From positions 31,673-95,672 of the IMG/VR virus record IMGVR_UViG_3300008954_000022: DNA of 64,000 nt; one strand, 5' to 3'. The notes beneath the pieces are model-generated. The model saw nothing but the letters and a program-made list of their open reading frames with translations, was not told where the DNA came from and searched no databases. The first letter of the stretch is position 1. Each line of letters begins with the position of its first letter. This document shows positions 10,001 through 17,313 of this stretch, one piece after another. Source of the DNA: a virus. Position numbers and translations under genes: made by a program.

Positions 10001-10158
10001 ATATGAACATTGAGGCGTGCACTCGCCTACTTGATTCCCTCCGACGGTGGTTCAAACACATTCTGGTAATATCACATGTTGATGCTGTGAAGGATGCAGT
10101 GGACAATGTAATCGAGATCTCCCAGAGAGAGAAGAACGCGGTGGTCATCTGTGAGTGA
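7018..10158 (+). CDS. Fused gp47-gp46 recombination nuclease (Mre11/SbcD plus Rad50/SbcC in one chain)
   Basis: A single 1046-residue ORF joins two proteins that are separate genes 47 and 46 in T4. Residues 1-~345 are the Mre11-like phosphoesterase: D10-x-H12 in HLSDVHW, VGGDIVHS near 43-50, LGNHDG near 81-86, and LGDIHK near 191. From ~365 the Rad50-like ATPase begins: Walker A GKNRAGKSS at 402-410, long coiled coils at ~560-900, a hook region with C720 and C727, signature-like region ECASGMEK, and Walker B LLIIDEG at 983-989. It resects DNA ends for strand invasion by UvsX. Start GTG 7018 follows AGGAG at 7008-7012. No internal stop or ribosome site is seen at the junction. Confidence 0.88.
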   Translation: MTFRCAHLSDVHWRGLTRHDEYREAFSQMFETFRDLNLDAIFVGGDIVHSKTQGISPELIDCLSWWFSEMADIAPTHIILGNHDGLIMNKHRQDAITPIVNALGHSNLHLYKSSGTYPIGVPGYNWCVFSCFDEESWPDVKPVQGEINIATFHGGVQGSTTDINWDIEGDVDLDFFDDFDFTFLGDIHKLQYLDDEKRVAYPGSTIQQNYGEDPGKGFLFWEIEDRDTFTSTFYEIPHSCPFVTIDWAGNVKDTVSLAAAHPNLSRFRVRTDSPISQAEIKHLHSALKNQKRATEIVFKHDHTIDVSTIQTSAGDFFTEDLRDVNTHVRLMREYYSEIDISDEQWERLEGLIAKYVTPASKTDVVRNIKWSVQRLEFDNTFSYGKGNIINFDALGGILGLFGKNRAGKSSIPGTMMYSLFNTTDRGPIKNLHIINMRKGYCLGKVYLSANGKRYLVERQSVRKTSRRGVENAVTHLNLSEIDEVGNQIIDMNGSQRRETEKSLRQIVGTADDFLMTSLASQGQMNNFIRHKATQRKAILTKFLDLNIFDDILNLAKEDSSELKSILGNASDRDWDTLISEKNTLKRKKSKERREIEASIARHRKQLQEITVAIATHSNKDLVTESDVSQKEAGIADSRLQLTGMTEQSQASLEKIREIEATLKSIDSVKDQFPIEDLRQRRDAQQDLERALVELGHTHEREKTLLKSQKKSIKLLEEVPCGDTFPTCKFIKTSHENKKKLDDQERLVTESLDRVKASKKSLKVLTRENLSEKIEKYDKILTRENNLKIKLSNQKLDLTRVNNRKKVLQDLIDNADRELQGMRLRVSTSTEAQKVSAARQEMNTINDKINNFDAQRIKLTESIGHLDAEITLHKKDKEKYGDLIEQWKMYELLLGAVSKKGIPLQIMASQLPAINKEISQILQGVVGFTVELEADAGTNDMDIYINYGDSRRIIECASGMEKMMASLAIRVALINVSSLPKTDLLIIDEGFGALDDMNIEACTRLLDSLRRWFKHILVISHVDAVKDAVDNVIEISQREKNAVVICE

Positions 10159-10432
10159 CGTCAGGACCAGAGTACACGAACAGGGTTTTCTCATTGTTGA
10201 GACTGATACAGGTGCTGATTGTGTGCCTTTAGACTGTCCCATATGTGAGCTAGCCCTACGAGACCGAGACGACATCAGGGCTTTTTACAGGGTTGAGTGC
10301 TGCCGGACCTGTGAGATGCACTTCGTCCAGCCTAACATGGGTAAGTGGGACAGTGGTTGGCGACCCTCTGAGGAAGAAATTATCAGCAGACGACGAGATC
10401 TCAGGGATCATCCGTCATATTTAGTAAAGTGA
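10151..10432 (+). CDS. Small zinc-ribbon-like protein, unknown function
   Basis: A 93-residue protein whose GTG start overlaps the end of the gp47-46 gene by 8 nt, suggesting translational coupling. It carries two Cys pairs, C29-x2-C32 (CPIC) and C51-x2-C54 (CRTC), spaced as in a small zinc ribbon, and a charged C-terminal tail. Zinc ribbons of this size occur in phage transcription or DNA-binding accessory factors, but nothing here identifies a specific one. I do not recognise the family by name. Its position between recombination and packaging genes would fit a DNA-transaction role; this is only inference. Confidence 0.6.
   Translation: MSDVRTRVHEQGFLIVETDTGADCVPLDCPICELALRDRDDIRAFYRVECCRTCEMHFVQPNMGKWDSGWRPSEEEIISRRRDLRDHPSYLVK
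10417..10424 (+). promoter_or_regulatory. Candidate late promoter box ATATTTAG
   Basis: One of eleven matches to ATAYTTA near gene starts. It lies in the last codons of the zinc-ribbon gene and 26 nt before the ATG at 10451, immediately upstream of the terminase transcription unit. Confidence 0.4.
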
Positions 10433-10450
10433 CTAGCAACGGAGACAACT

Positions 10451-10831
10451 ATGTTAAGCGCGAAACACGTTGAAGCAATTGGAAGTGTTCTAACGAACAC
10501 ATTCGGACGCGAAGGAAGTCCATCAGGGGCTACCTCGATAACCCACAGTATGAACGGCGACGTCCTCGTCCTTAAGTTTGTGTCTGTTGTCCACTTCGCG
10601 GAGGAGCGAAGTTTGAGGCTACAGGTTGACAGAGTGACACAGGAATCTGTACAGCTTTTGGGTGACAAGCTAAAAGAGGTCAAGTCGGCCTTCAAGGATA
10701 TTACTGGAGAAGCTCTTAAGGTGAAAGAGATAAACAGTAGGGACGATGTTGAGATGGTGTCGGGAACAGCACACTCGGCCCGAAAGGTTGCCTACTACAG
10801 GCGTAATCACTGGCTACAGATTCTCAACTAG
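10451..10831 (+). CDS. Conserved-looking hypothetical protein upstream of terminase
   Basis: A 126-residue soluble protein without cysteine, membrane segment or known motif. The first ~60 residues alternate beta strands (DVLVLKFVSVVHF); the middle is a charged helix (LGDKLKEVKSAFKDITGEALK). The ATG at 10451 follows GGAGACAAC, a modest ribosome site. In T4 the small terminase gene 16 occupies the place just before gene 17, so that is one candidate, but the fold suggested here (beta-alpha, no clear coiled-coil oligomeriser) does not particularly favour it. Function unknown. Confidence 0.6.
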   Translation: MLSAKHVEAIGSVLTNTFGREGSPSGATSITHSMNGDVLVLKFVSVVHFAEERSLRLQVDRVTQESVQLLGDKLKEVKSAFKDITGEALKVKEINSRDDVEMVSGTAHSARKVAYYRRNHWLQILN

Positions 10832-10841
10832 CTCTAGGACA

Positions 10842-12437
10842 ATGGCACCGATATCAAAGCAGCGCCAGATCAAGGAAATTATCAAGTGCGGCAAGGATCC
10901 CGTTTATTTTAGCAATCGCTACCTCAAGATCCAGCACCCAACCCGAGGTCTAATAAGTTTCGACACGTATCCCTTTCAGGATGAGTGCCTTCATGACTTT
11001 GTGAATCACAGGTTCAATGTAATTCTAAAGTCTAGACAGCTGGGTATCTCAACCCTGACCGCTGCGTACGCTGTCTGGCTGGCTGCCTTCTACAAGGACA
11101 AGAATGTCCTGATTATCGCCACAAAGCTCTCTGTGGCACAGAACTTCATTCGCAAGGTCAAGGTGGCACTTCGAAGTATGCCTAAGTGGCTTCTTCTCCC
11201 AGAGATCATCGGAAACAACAAGCAGGCAGTGGAGTTCAGCAACGGTTCCATCATCAAGGCAGTTCCAACCTCCGACGATGCTGGTCGTTCCGAGGCTCTC
11301 TCCCTGTTAATTGTGGATGAGGCAGCGTTCATTCGTAACTTTGATGAGCTGTTCACAGGTCTCTACCCCACGCTGTCTACTGGTGGGCGCGCAATAATTC
11401 TATCGACACCCAACGGTGTGGGTGGTCAGTACCACGACCTCTGGGTAAATGCTGCAGGGGGCGAGAATAAGTTTCACCCCATTAGGCTACCATGGGATGT
11501 GCACCCAGAGCGAGATGATGAGTGGTTCTCGAATGAGTGTCGAAATTTAAGTAAGAAACAGATAGCGCAGGAGCTCCTGTGCGATTTTGCAGCATCCGGT
11601 GATACTGTACTCAATAATGAAGACATTGAGTGGCTAGGGTCATCGGTGCGAACTCCTATGGAACGTTGGGGCCCCAATATGGGTGTCTGGGTCTGGAAGT
11701 ACAGTCTCAGCGATCACCAGTATATTATTTCTGCAGATGTCTCCCGAGGCGACTCCGGCGACTACAGTGCATTTCACGTGATTGACACAGGAGAGTCAGA
11801 GATCGTCGCGGAGTTCAAGGGGAAGATTCCACCTGACCAGTTCGCGTCTCTCCTCGCTGAGGCCGGCAAGAGATATAACAATGCTTTGCTCTGTCCGGAG
11901 AACAACACATACGGGTATGCTGTTGTTATGAAGCTTCGAGAGCTAGATTACAGCAATCTATATTTCAAGAACGAGAAGGACAAGTTTGCTGCGATGTATG
12001 GTTTGGAAGAGCCTGACCTTCACAAGATAGGGTTCACCACTTCCGGTCACACCAGGAATCAGATCCTGACTAAACTTGAGCAGGTGGTGAGAAACAGGGA
12101 GATTCGATCGTATTCATCCAGGCTTTACGAGGAGGCCAAGACATTCATCTGGAGGGGCAACAAAGCCCAGGCCCAGAAGGGAAGAAATGACGACCTTATA
12201 ATGTCACTGGCTATCGGGATCTGGTTGTATGACACCTCCCCCGTGCACAGTAAACACGCGTACGACCTGAACAAGGCCATGCTGGATGGGTTCGATGTGA
12301 ATTCTCGGGAGATGGAACGAGACACTCCCACACCCTGGCAGGATAAGTCATACAATCCGTTCAAACCGTTCCAGATTGGCGAGATGCCGGTCTCAGGAAG
12401 TAACCATCCCATGGGCGACCTGGGATGGCTTCTGTAG
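10842..12437 (+). CDS. 17: Terminase large subunit (T4 gp17-like)
   Basis: A 531-residue DNA packaging motor. The ATPase domain has the motif SRQLGIST at residues 64-71, corresponding to T4 SRQLGKTT, followed by LLIVDEAAF (Walker B) and a STPNG coupling motif. The C-terminal nuclease domain has acidic strand DVSRGDSGDYSA and the closing RNDDLIMSLAIG. The Walker A lysine of T4 is isoleucine here; K63 just upstream could act instead, as in deviant terminase Walker A motifs. An upstream in-frame ATG at 10746 overlaps the previous gene by 86 nt, so I use ATG 10842, preceded by TCTAGGAC. Portal and head genes follow directly. Confidence 0.92.
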   Translation: MAPISKQRQIKEIIKCGKDPVYFSNRYLKIQHPTRGLISFDTYPFQDECLHDFVNHRFNVILKSRQLGISTLTAAYAVWLAAFYKDKNVLIIATKLSVAQNFIRKVKVALRSMPKWLLLPEIIGNNKQAVEFSNGSIIKAVPTSDDAGRSEALSLLIVDEAAFIRNFDELFTGLYPTLSTGGRAIILSTPNGVGGQYHDLWVNAAGGENKFHPIRLPWDVHPERDDEWFSNECRNLSKKQIAQELLCDFAASGDTVLNNEDIEWLGSSVRTPMERWGPNMGVWVWKYSLSDHQYIISADVSRGDSGDYSAFHVIDTGESEIVAEFKGKIPPDQFASLLAEAGKRYNNALLCPENNTYGYAVVMKLRELDYSNLYFKNEKDKFAAMYGLEEPDLHKIGFTTSGHTRNQILTKLEQVVRNREIRSYSSRLYEEAKTFIWRGNKAQAQKGRNDDLIMSLAIGIWLYDTSPVHSKHAYDLNKAMLDGFDVNSREMERDTPTPWQDKSYNPFKPFQIGEMPVSGSNHPMGDLGWLL

Positions 12438-12466
12438 TTTAAGGATTCTTCTCTATGAATACAATC

Positions 12467-12474
12467 CTACTTAG
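12467..12474 (+). promoter_or_regulatory. Variant late promoter box CTACTTAG before the portal gene
   Basis: One mismatch from the ATAYTTA box, in the 56-nt gap between terminase and portal, 19 nt before the portal ATG. It resembles the variant CTACTTAC before the endolysin. Confidence 0.25.
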
Positions 12475-12493
12475 GGGACAAAGGTAATAGAAG

Positions 12494-14530
12494 ATGGCTG
12501 GCAAGAATACAAATCTCTTCGTTAGACTCACAAAGCTTTTTCGATCCGGCCCGATCATCAAGCGAAGGGTTAAGGGATTCAAGCAGACGACGCCCTACAC
12601 CTCCACAGCGTTGGAGGTCTTTAAGCGTGCACACAGTGATGTCTACAACAGTACAATATCATCGTACGGCGCATTCGATAGAATGTCGAGGTACGCAGAT
12701 TTCAGCGAGATGGAATCAACACCTGAGATTGCTGCAGCTCTCGACATCTACTCTGAGGAGTCAGTTTCTCCAGACGCTAAGGGCCAGGTTCTACACATCT
12801 ACTCTGAGAACAGAAAGATTCAGGGGATTCTCGACTCTCTCTTCTATGAGACACTGAACATTGAGTTCAATCTGTCAATGTGGGTTAGAAACCTCTGTAA
12901 GTACGGGGACTTCTTTCTCTTCAATGATGTCTCACCTGAGTTCGGAGTCATTAATGCCTTTCCCATATCAATCAATGAGATTGAGCGTGAGGAGGGTTAT
13001 GACCCCAATGATCCGGCTGCTGTGCGCTTTCGGTGGATAACACAGGGAAACCAGATTCTGGAGAACTGGCAGCTTACTCACTTTCGTCTGTTGGGCAATG
13101 ACACCTTCCTACCGTATGGATCGTCGGTTCTTGAGGCTGCGAGACGAATCTGGCGTCAGCTAATTCTCATCGAGGACGCGATGCTGGTGTACAGGGTGAT
13201 TCGTGCTCCGGAGAGACGTGTCTTCTACATTGACGTGGGAAATGTTCCTCCGGAGGACGTCGCGAACTACCTCGAGCAGGCAAAGTCTGCCCTCAAGAGG
13301 AACCAGATAATTGACAAGGACACAGGTAAGGTCGATCTGAGGTACAATCCCCTTAGTGTGGATGAGGATTATTTTCTTCCCGTACGCGGTGGAGAGTCAG
13401 GAACAAAGATTGACACCCTGGCCGGTGGCTCGAACACCGCTGCAATTGAGGATGTCGAGTATATTCAGAAGAAGCTCTTCGCTGCCCTCAAGATCCCTAG
13501 AGCGTATCTCGGGTACGATGAGGATGTTGGTGCCAAAGCAACCCTAGCTCAGGAGGATATGAGATTCTCTCGTACAATTCAGAGAATACAGAAGACGATT
13601 ATATCAGAGCTCAATAAGCTGGCAGTGATTCACCTGTATGCACACGGATATGAAGGAGACGATCTCGTCGACTTTCAGATAAAGCTATCCAACCCATCAT
13701 CAGTTGCTCAGCAGCAGAAGCTAGAGCTCATTCGATCAAAGTTTGAGATCGCAGGAGCCGCGCCAGAGGGGCTGGTCAGCCGAGCGTGGATTCGTAAGAA
13801 CATCTTGGAGCTGACCCCCACAGAGATTAAATCTCTCGTTGATGAGAAGATTGCTGATGCTAAGGAAGACGCGGATGTCGAATCTGGAGGAGCAGAGGCA
13901 GCAGCGGCCGCACCGGCAGGTGGTGACGACGCCGGAGGTGACGACGCCGGAGGCGACGAGGGCGGAGGACTTTTCGCAGCAGACCAGCCCGAGGGACAGC
14001 TACTGACAGCTCTTCCCGCCCTTGACGACGACGACGATGACGATGATGAGCAAGATGAGGATGATGAGATCGATCTGAGTTTCTCCATAAAGGACCTTGA
14101 GGCTCCAGCAAAGGCCCAGAATCAGATACGCAATATCTTTAATGAGCCCATCTCTAAGAGTCGAAAGGTGACGTCAGGCCCAGGAAGTACCCACATGCCT
14201 GACTTTGGGAAGATGACATCCACTGGACGTCCAGGTCGCAGACAGGATACATCCAACAAGCCATTTGACGATGACTTTCTCAGAAATCCGTTTGGAGAGG
14301 GCCTGCTTCCAAAGAATGAGTTCATCGATGATTTTCTCGACAAGAAAATCGAGCAGCGTACTAAAATGACCCGGGAGATGGAGGGGATGCTAGGTAAGTT
14401 TCAAAGCGCAATAGGTATTGACCGCGCGGGAATACTTACAGAAGCGGAGGGCATAATGCCACACGAGGATCCTGAAGAGACTGTTGAAGTTGATATAGAG
14501 GAGCTAAGGAGTCAAGGAGACAATGAGTAA
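12494..14530 (+). CDS. 20: Portal vertex protein (T4 gp20-like)
   Basis: A 678-residue portal, longer than T4 gp20 (524). The core (residues ~20-460) shows the usual T4 portal pattern: a conserved N-terminal arm, SRYADFSEMESTPEIAAALD, the wing region, and the stem/clip part ending near residue 430. Beyond ~460 there is an extra low-complexity tail: repeated GGDDAGG units near 476-492 and a run of aspartates near 511-527, then a basic stretch. Twelve copies form the channel through which terminase pumps DNA. The acidic tail would face a partner or the interior; its role is unknown. The stop overlaps the next start by 8 nt. ATG 12494 follows GGTAATAGAAG. Confidence 0.9.
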   Translation: MAGKNTNLFVRLTKLFRSGPIIKRRVKGFKQTTPYTSTALEVFKRAHSDVYNSTISSYGAFDRMSRYADFSEMESTPEIAAALDIYSEESVSPDAKGQVLHIYSENRKIQGILDSLFYETLNIEFNLSMWVRNLCKYGDFFLFNDVSPEFGVINAFPISINEIEREEGYDPNDPAAVRFRWITQGNQILENWQLTHFRLLGNDTFLPYGSSVLEAARRIWRQLILIEDAMLVYRVIRAPERRVFYIDVGNVPPEDVANYLEQAKSALKRNQIIDKDTGKVDLRYNPLSVDEDYFLPVRGGESGTKIDTLAGGSNTAAIEDVEYIQKKLFAALKIPRAYLGYDEDVGAKATLAQEDMRFSRTIQRIQKTIISELNKLAVIHLYAHGYEGDDLVDFQIKLSNPSSVAQQQKLELIRSKFEIAGAAPEGLVSRAWIRKNILELTPTEIKSLVDEKIADAKEDADVESGGAEAAAAAPAGGDDAGGDDAGGDEGGGLFAADQPEGQLLTALPALDDDDDDDDEQDEDDEIDLSFSIKDLEAPAKAQNQIRNIFNEPISKSRKVTSGPGSTHMPDFGKMTSTGRPGRRQDTSNKPFDDDFLRNPFGEGLLPKNEFIDDFLDKKIEQRTKMTREMEGMLGKFQSAIGIDRAGILTEAEGIMPHEDPEETVEVDIEELRSQGDNE

Positions 14531-15371
14531 GACGCACAACAAAAAGAGAAATGTTGGCATCATATACGAGCAGTTGGTGCGACGTGTCTCCGAAGCGTTG
14601 GTTGAAGGAGACACCCAGACAGCTGACAAGGTGGTGGGAATTCTACGCCGACATTTCGATCGAGACAGTCAACTCTATCGTGAGTTTAGACTGTTCAACG
14701 CGCTAGTAAAGACCACTGTTCCATCTGAGTCACTGGCAACACGAATTCTCACTGAGGCGAAGGAGGCTGCTCAAGATCACAACGCAACGAAGCTTCGTCA
14801 GGAGAAGGCGGCTCTCATTCGGGATATTAATCACACACTGAATGATAGGAACTTCTACAAGACACGTGTTGAGGGGTACCGAACGTACGCAACAATCCAG
14901 ACACTTCTCAATGATTGGCGGGCTGGTAGTCGACTGGGTCGAGTGATTGATTATGAGCAAAAGATTCATGAGTGGCTACTATCAGATGCCCCCACAAGAT
15001 CAATTAATGAGCTTAAGACACCAGGGGTTAACCCCCTTACTGTGAAGATAATGACAGACAAGTTTAATCAAAAGTATGGAAGGTCATTGACCAGTGCTCA
15101 GAAGGAGATCGTCCAGGAGTATGCGTTTTCGAAGTCGCCCAAGAGGGACGATATCGTGAGGGGTATGCTAGCTCGTCAAAAGGATGAGCTTCTCAGGGGA
15201 CTCACCAGCTACGCGCGCGAGTGTAGTAATAAGATACTCCTTGAGAAGATTCCCGAGGTAAGGGAGAAGATAGACTCCCTGGATCTGAGCGAGATGTCTG
15301 ATATGGGCATCTCTCGATTTCTGGTCCTGTCCCAACTGGGGCACGAGATAATGGAGGGCGAAGATGAGTAA
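14523..15371 (+). CDS. Conserved helical protein between portal and prohead protease; prohead core candidate
   Basis: A 282-residue, strongly helical, charged protein. The N-terminus is KTHNKKRNVGIIYEQLVRR, and the rest alternates basic and acidic helices with a single Cys. In T4 the small prohead core genes 67 and 68 lie between portal gene 20 and protease gene 21; this gene occupies exactly that place and overlaps both neighbours by 8 nt each, so its synthesis is likely coupled to theirs. A role in the scaffold core or in portal-core attachment is therefore reasonable, but no residue-level similarity to gp67 or gp68 is apparent to me, and the protein is about twice their size. Confidence 0.65.
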   Translation: MSKTHNKKRNVGIIYEQLVRRVSEALVEGDTQTADKVVGILRRHFDRDSQLYREFRLFNALVKTTVPSESLATRILTEAKEAAQDHNATKLRQEKAALIRDINHTLNDRNFYKTRVEGYRTYATIQTLLNDWRAGSRLGRVIDYEQKIHEWLLSDAPTRSINELKTPGVNPLTVKIMTDKFNQKYGRSLTSAQKEIVQEYAFSKSPKRDDIVRGMLARQKDELLRGLTSYARECSNKILLEKIPEVREKIDSLDLSEMSDMGISRFLVLSQLGHEIMEGEDE

Positions 15372-15978
15372 TACGAAACTGAAACTGCTCACTGAGTGGG
15401 TACCGTTTGAGTACACCCAGGAGATGATAACAGAATCGAGGGATTCCAACGGTGGAAAGATTATCCTCAAGGGTGTGCTACAGAAGGCAGGAACTCTCAA
15501 TCAGAACGGCAGGGTTTATCCTTTGCCCATCCTAGAGCGTGAGGTTAGGAACTATCAGAAGTTCATCCAGGAAAATCGGGCCCTGGGAGAGTGCGATCAT
15601 CCAGAGTCAAGCGTTGTGGAGCTCAAGAACGCGTCCCACATCGTGCGTGAGGCCCACATGGAGGGAGATGTGGTGTTCGGAGCCGTTGAGCTCCTAGACA
15701 CCCCAAGCGGAAAAATTCTACAGAGCCTGGTGGAGTCAGGCATTACACTGGGTATCTCAAGTCGCGGCGTAGGTTCGACAAAGGCTGAGGGAGACCACGA
15801 TGTTGTTCAGGACGATTTTCAGCTAATATGCTGGGACTTTGTATCCGAGCCCTCCACGCCAGGCGCATTTATGATGAGAGAAGGACGTATCGTTAACGAG
15901 CACGATCTCAAGACTCACTTTACCAAGTCTGATAGAATTGATAGAATATTCAACGATATACTTCAGTGGGAGGAGTAG
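15364..15978 (+). CDS. 21: Prohead core protease (T4 gp21-like serine protease)
   Basis: A 204-residue herpesvirus-assemblin-type protease. The catalytic His is H79 in GECDHPESS, and the Ser is S132 or S133 in LGISSRGVGS; the spacing of ~54 residues fits T4 gp21 (H85, S140). The N-terminal phrase AGTLNQNGRVYP is typical of the family. In T4 this enzyme cleaves scaffold, capsid protein and internal head proteins after (L/I)-x-E, so its substrate rule is relevant to the leader peptides found on several proteins in this window. ATG 15364 overlaps the preceding gene by 8 nt. Identification is firm. Confidence 0.9.
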   Translation: MSNTKLKLLTEWVPFEYTQEMITESRDSNGGKIILKGVLQKAGTLNQNGRVYPLPILEREVRNYQKFIQENRALGECDHPESSVVELKNASHIVREAHMEGDVVFGAVELLDTPSGKILQSLVESGITLGISSRGVGSTKAEGDHDVVQDDFQLICWDFVSEPSTPGAFMMREGRIVNEHDLKTHFTKSDRIDRIFNDILQWEE

Positions 15979-15984
15979 GGGACA

Positions 15985-16419
15985 ATGGCAAACTATTATT
16001 CAGGTGATCGAACCAACGTCGGCGTCGGCGGATCCGGCTGGGCACCTACTCACCACGGTTCAGTCTCGGAGTACCAGGGTTCCTGTATTCCGTTTATAAC
16101 GTCGTCGTTGTGTGGCACAGGGGTGCAGCTAATCGAGTTCCCTAGGGTAACACGGTTTATTGTCCTTAGAAACAATCACGCATCAAATACTCTAAGCTTT
16201 GGCTTTACCGAGAACGGCCTAAATGGTGCAGAGACGGAGAACTTCTTCACACTCACAGGTAAGACTGAGACGGGTCGCTTGGAGATCAAGTGTGATAAGA
16301 TCTTCATTAAGGCGAGCGATGCATCAACTAATTTCTCGTTAATTGCGGGAATCACAAATATTGCGAAGGGATCGTTTCTGAACCTCACGGGTTCAGAGGG
16401 CTTCGACGGAGTTGGTTAA
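15985..16419 (+). CDS. Beta-rich virion protein candidate (head accessory/decoration), unknown
   Basis: A 144-residue, Gly/Ser/Thr/Asn-rich protein dominated by short beta strands (RFIVLRNN, TLSFGFTENG, LEIKCDKIFIKA), like a small jelly-roll or Ig-like fold. No signal peptide, membrane helix or catalytic motif. It follows the prohead protease by 6 nt, with GGAGTAGGGG before the ATG at 15985, so it is probably made in quantity with head proteins. A capsid decoration or head-fibre role is possible from context and composition. I do not recognise a named family. Confidence 0.55.
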   Translation: MANYYSGDRTNVGVGGSGWAPTHHGSVSEYQGSCIPFITSSLCGTGVQLIEFPRVTRFIVLRNNHASNTLSFGFTENGLNGAETENFFTLTGKTETGRLEIKCDKIFIKASDASTNFSLIAGITNIAKGSFLNLTGSEGFDGVG

Positions 16420-16424
16420 GATAA

Positions 16425-16895
16425 ATGGCAAAGCTTACGCGCACTAACCTAAAAATGTTAGTCAAAGAGTGCTTAGTGGAGTTACTCGCTGAAGGCCTCT
16501 CAGATAATTCTAGTGTGCTTCGTGAATCACTAGTGAGACACGAGCCTGTAGCACCACCCTCGGTTTCTGGTCGAAGTGGTCGATTCCAGTCACAGCAATC
16601 GCTTCATCCTCCGAAGAATCCTGCACTTGACGGTACGAGGTTCAATAGTGCAGTGGACACTGCGGTCCGTGAGTTAACAAGCAATCCAATGATGGCAGAT
16701 ATTTTTGCGGATACTGCCAGAACAACGCTCCAGGAGCAGAATGCAGCTGGATCACCTGGAGGTGTTGGTGGCGCCGCTGATATGACAGAAGTTTTTGATG
16801 CACCTGGTGGTGATATATCCAGCATGACAGAGTTTGCAGGCGCCTCGAAGAACTGGGAGGCTCTAGCATTCGGTGATGGCTCAAAAAAGCTCTAG
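16425..16895 (+). CDS. Head-module protein with capsid-targeting-like leader, unknown
   Basis: A 156-residue protein. The first 24 residues form a basic amphipathic helix (TNLKMLVKECLVELLAEG) ending in L21-A22-E23 followed by Gly, an excellent match to the (L/I)-x-E cleavage rule of T4 gp21. Residues ~28-75 are low complexity (SGRSGRFQSQQSLHPP), and the C-terminal half is Ala/Gly/Asp-rich with short helices. There are no enzymatic motifs. It lies 5 nt after the preceding gene, within the protease-scaffold interval. I infer an internal head or core protein processed by the protease two genes upstream; this is a hypothesis. Confidence 0.55.
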   Translation: MAKLTRTNLKMLVKECLVELLAEGLSDNSSVLRESLVRHEPVAPPSVSGRSGRFQSQQSLHPPKNPALDGTRFNSAVDTAVRELTSNPMMADIFADTARTTLQEQNAAGSPGGVGGAADMTEVFDAPGGDISSMTEFAGASKNWEALAFGDGSKKL

Positions 16896-16921
16896 GGTCA
16901 ATCTAGATCCAGAAGATTTTT

Positions 16922-16950
16922 TGCGAACTTGATATGTATGATATGCGAAC
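16922..16950 (+). promoter_or_regulatory. Direct repeats TGCGAAC and TGATATG in the gap before a basic head protein
   Basis: In an 83-nt intergenic gap, TGCGAAC occurs at 16922-16928 and 16944-16950, exactly 22 nt apart (two helical turns), and TGATATG occurs at 16930-16936 and 16939-16945 between them. This spacing is typical of a protein-binding site. A weaker late-box variant (ACGCTTAT, 16951) follows, then TAGGAG before the ATG at 16979. Confidence 0.3.
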
Positions 16951-16978
16951 ACGCTTATCATTGTAGGAGATACAACAA

Positions 16979-17293
16979 ATGGCACGAAGAGTTAGAAGGT
17001 TGACACCCACACTCCTCCGGAGAATGGTCCTCGAGGAAAAGTCTAAATTCGAAAGATCACGACGTCGACGTCGAATTCGTGAGACATCTGATCCTGTAGA
17101 GGCAGGTATTGAAGATCCCGAAAAGGTCCAGGCCGACGAGGTCGAGCCCGGCGATGAGGCTGAGTCCATTGCCAAGGATATTGACTGGATGAGAGCTCTT
17201 AAGATTCAAGAGAGAAAGCTCAGTTCAAAGTTGCGTAGAATTCAAGAGACCAAGAGGCGCCTTAGAGCACGAGTCGTGCGGCGTCTCTCGTAG
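16979..17293 (+). CDS. Small very basic head-module protein with leader-like N-terminus
   Basis: A 104-residue protein, highly basic at both ends (RSRRRRRIRE near 26-35; RRLRARVVRRLS at the end) with an acidic middle (EDPEKVQADEVEPGDEAE). The N-terminus RRLTPTLLRRMVLEEKS is a further example of the recurrent amphipathic leader, with V-L-E and L-E-E as possible protease sites. Predicted helical throughout. The ribosome site TAGGAG is well placed for ATG 16979. Size, charge pattern and position suggest a prohead core or DNA-associated internal protein, comparable in position though not in sequence with T4 gp67/gp68. Confidence 0.6.
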   Translation: MARRVRRLTPTLLRRMVLEEKSKFERSRRRRRIRETSDPVEAGIEDPEKVQADEVEPGDEAESIAKDIDWMRALKIQERKLSSKLRRIQETKRRLRARVVRRLS

Positions 17294-17313
17294 GATATTA
17301 AGGAGATCAAGAG

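Noticed and set aside
10746-10841. Upstream in-frame ATG extension of the terminase
   Set aside because: It would overlap the preceding gene by 86 nt and adds a stretch unlike any terminase; ATG 10842 has a suitable context.
13900-14100. Minus-strand ORFs opposite the portal tail, giving Ser- and His/Arg-rich peptides
   Set aside because: They are the reverse reading of GAC/GAT-rich acidic codons and carry no independent signals.
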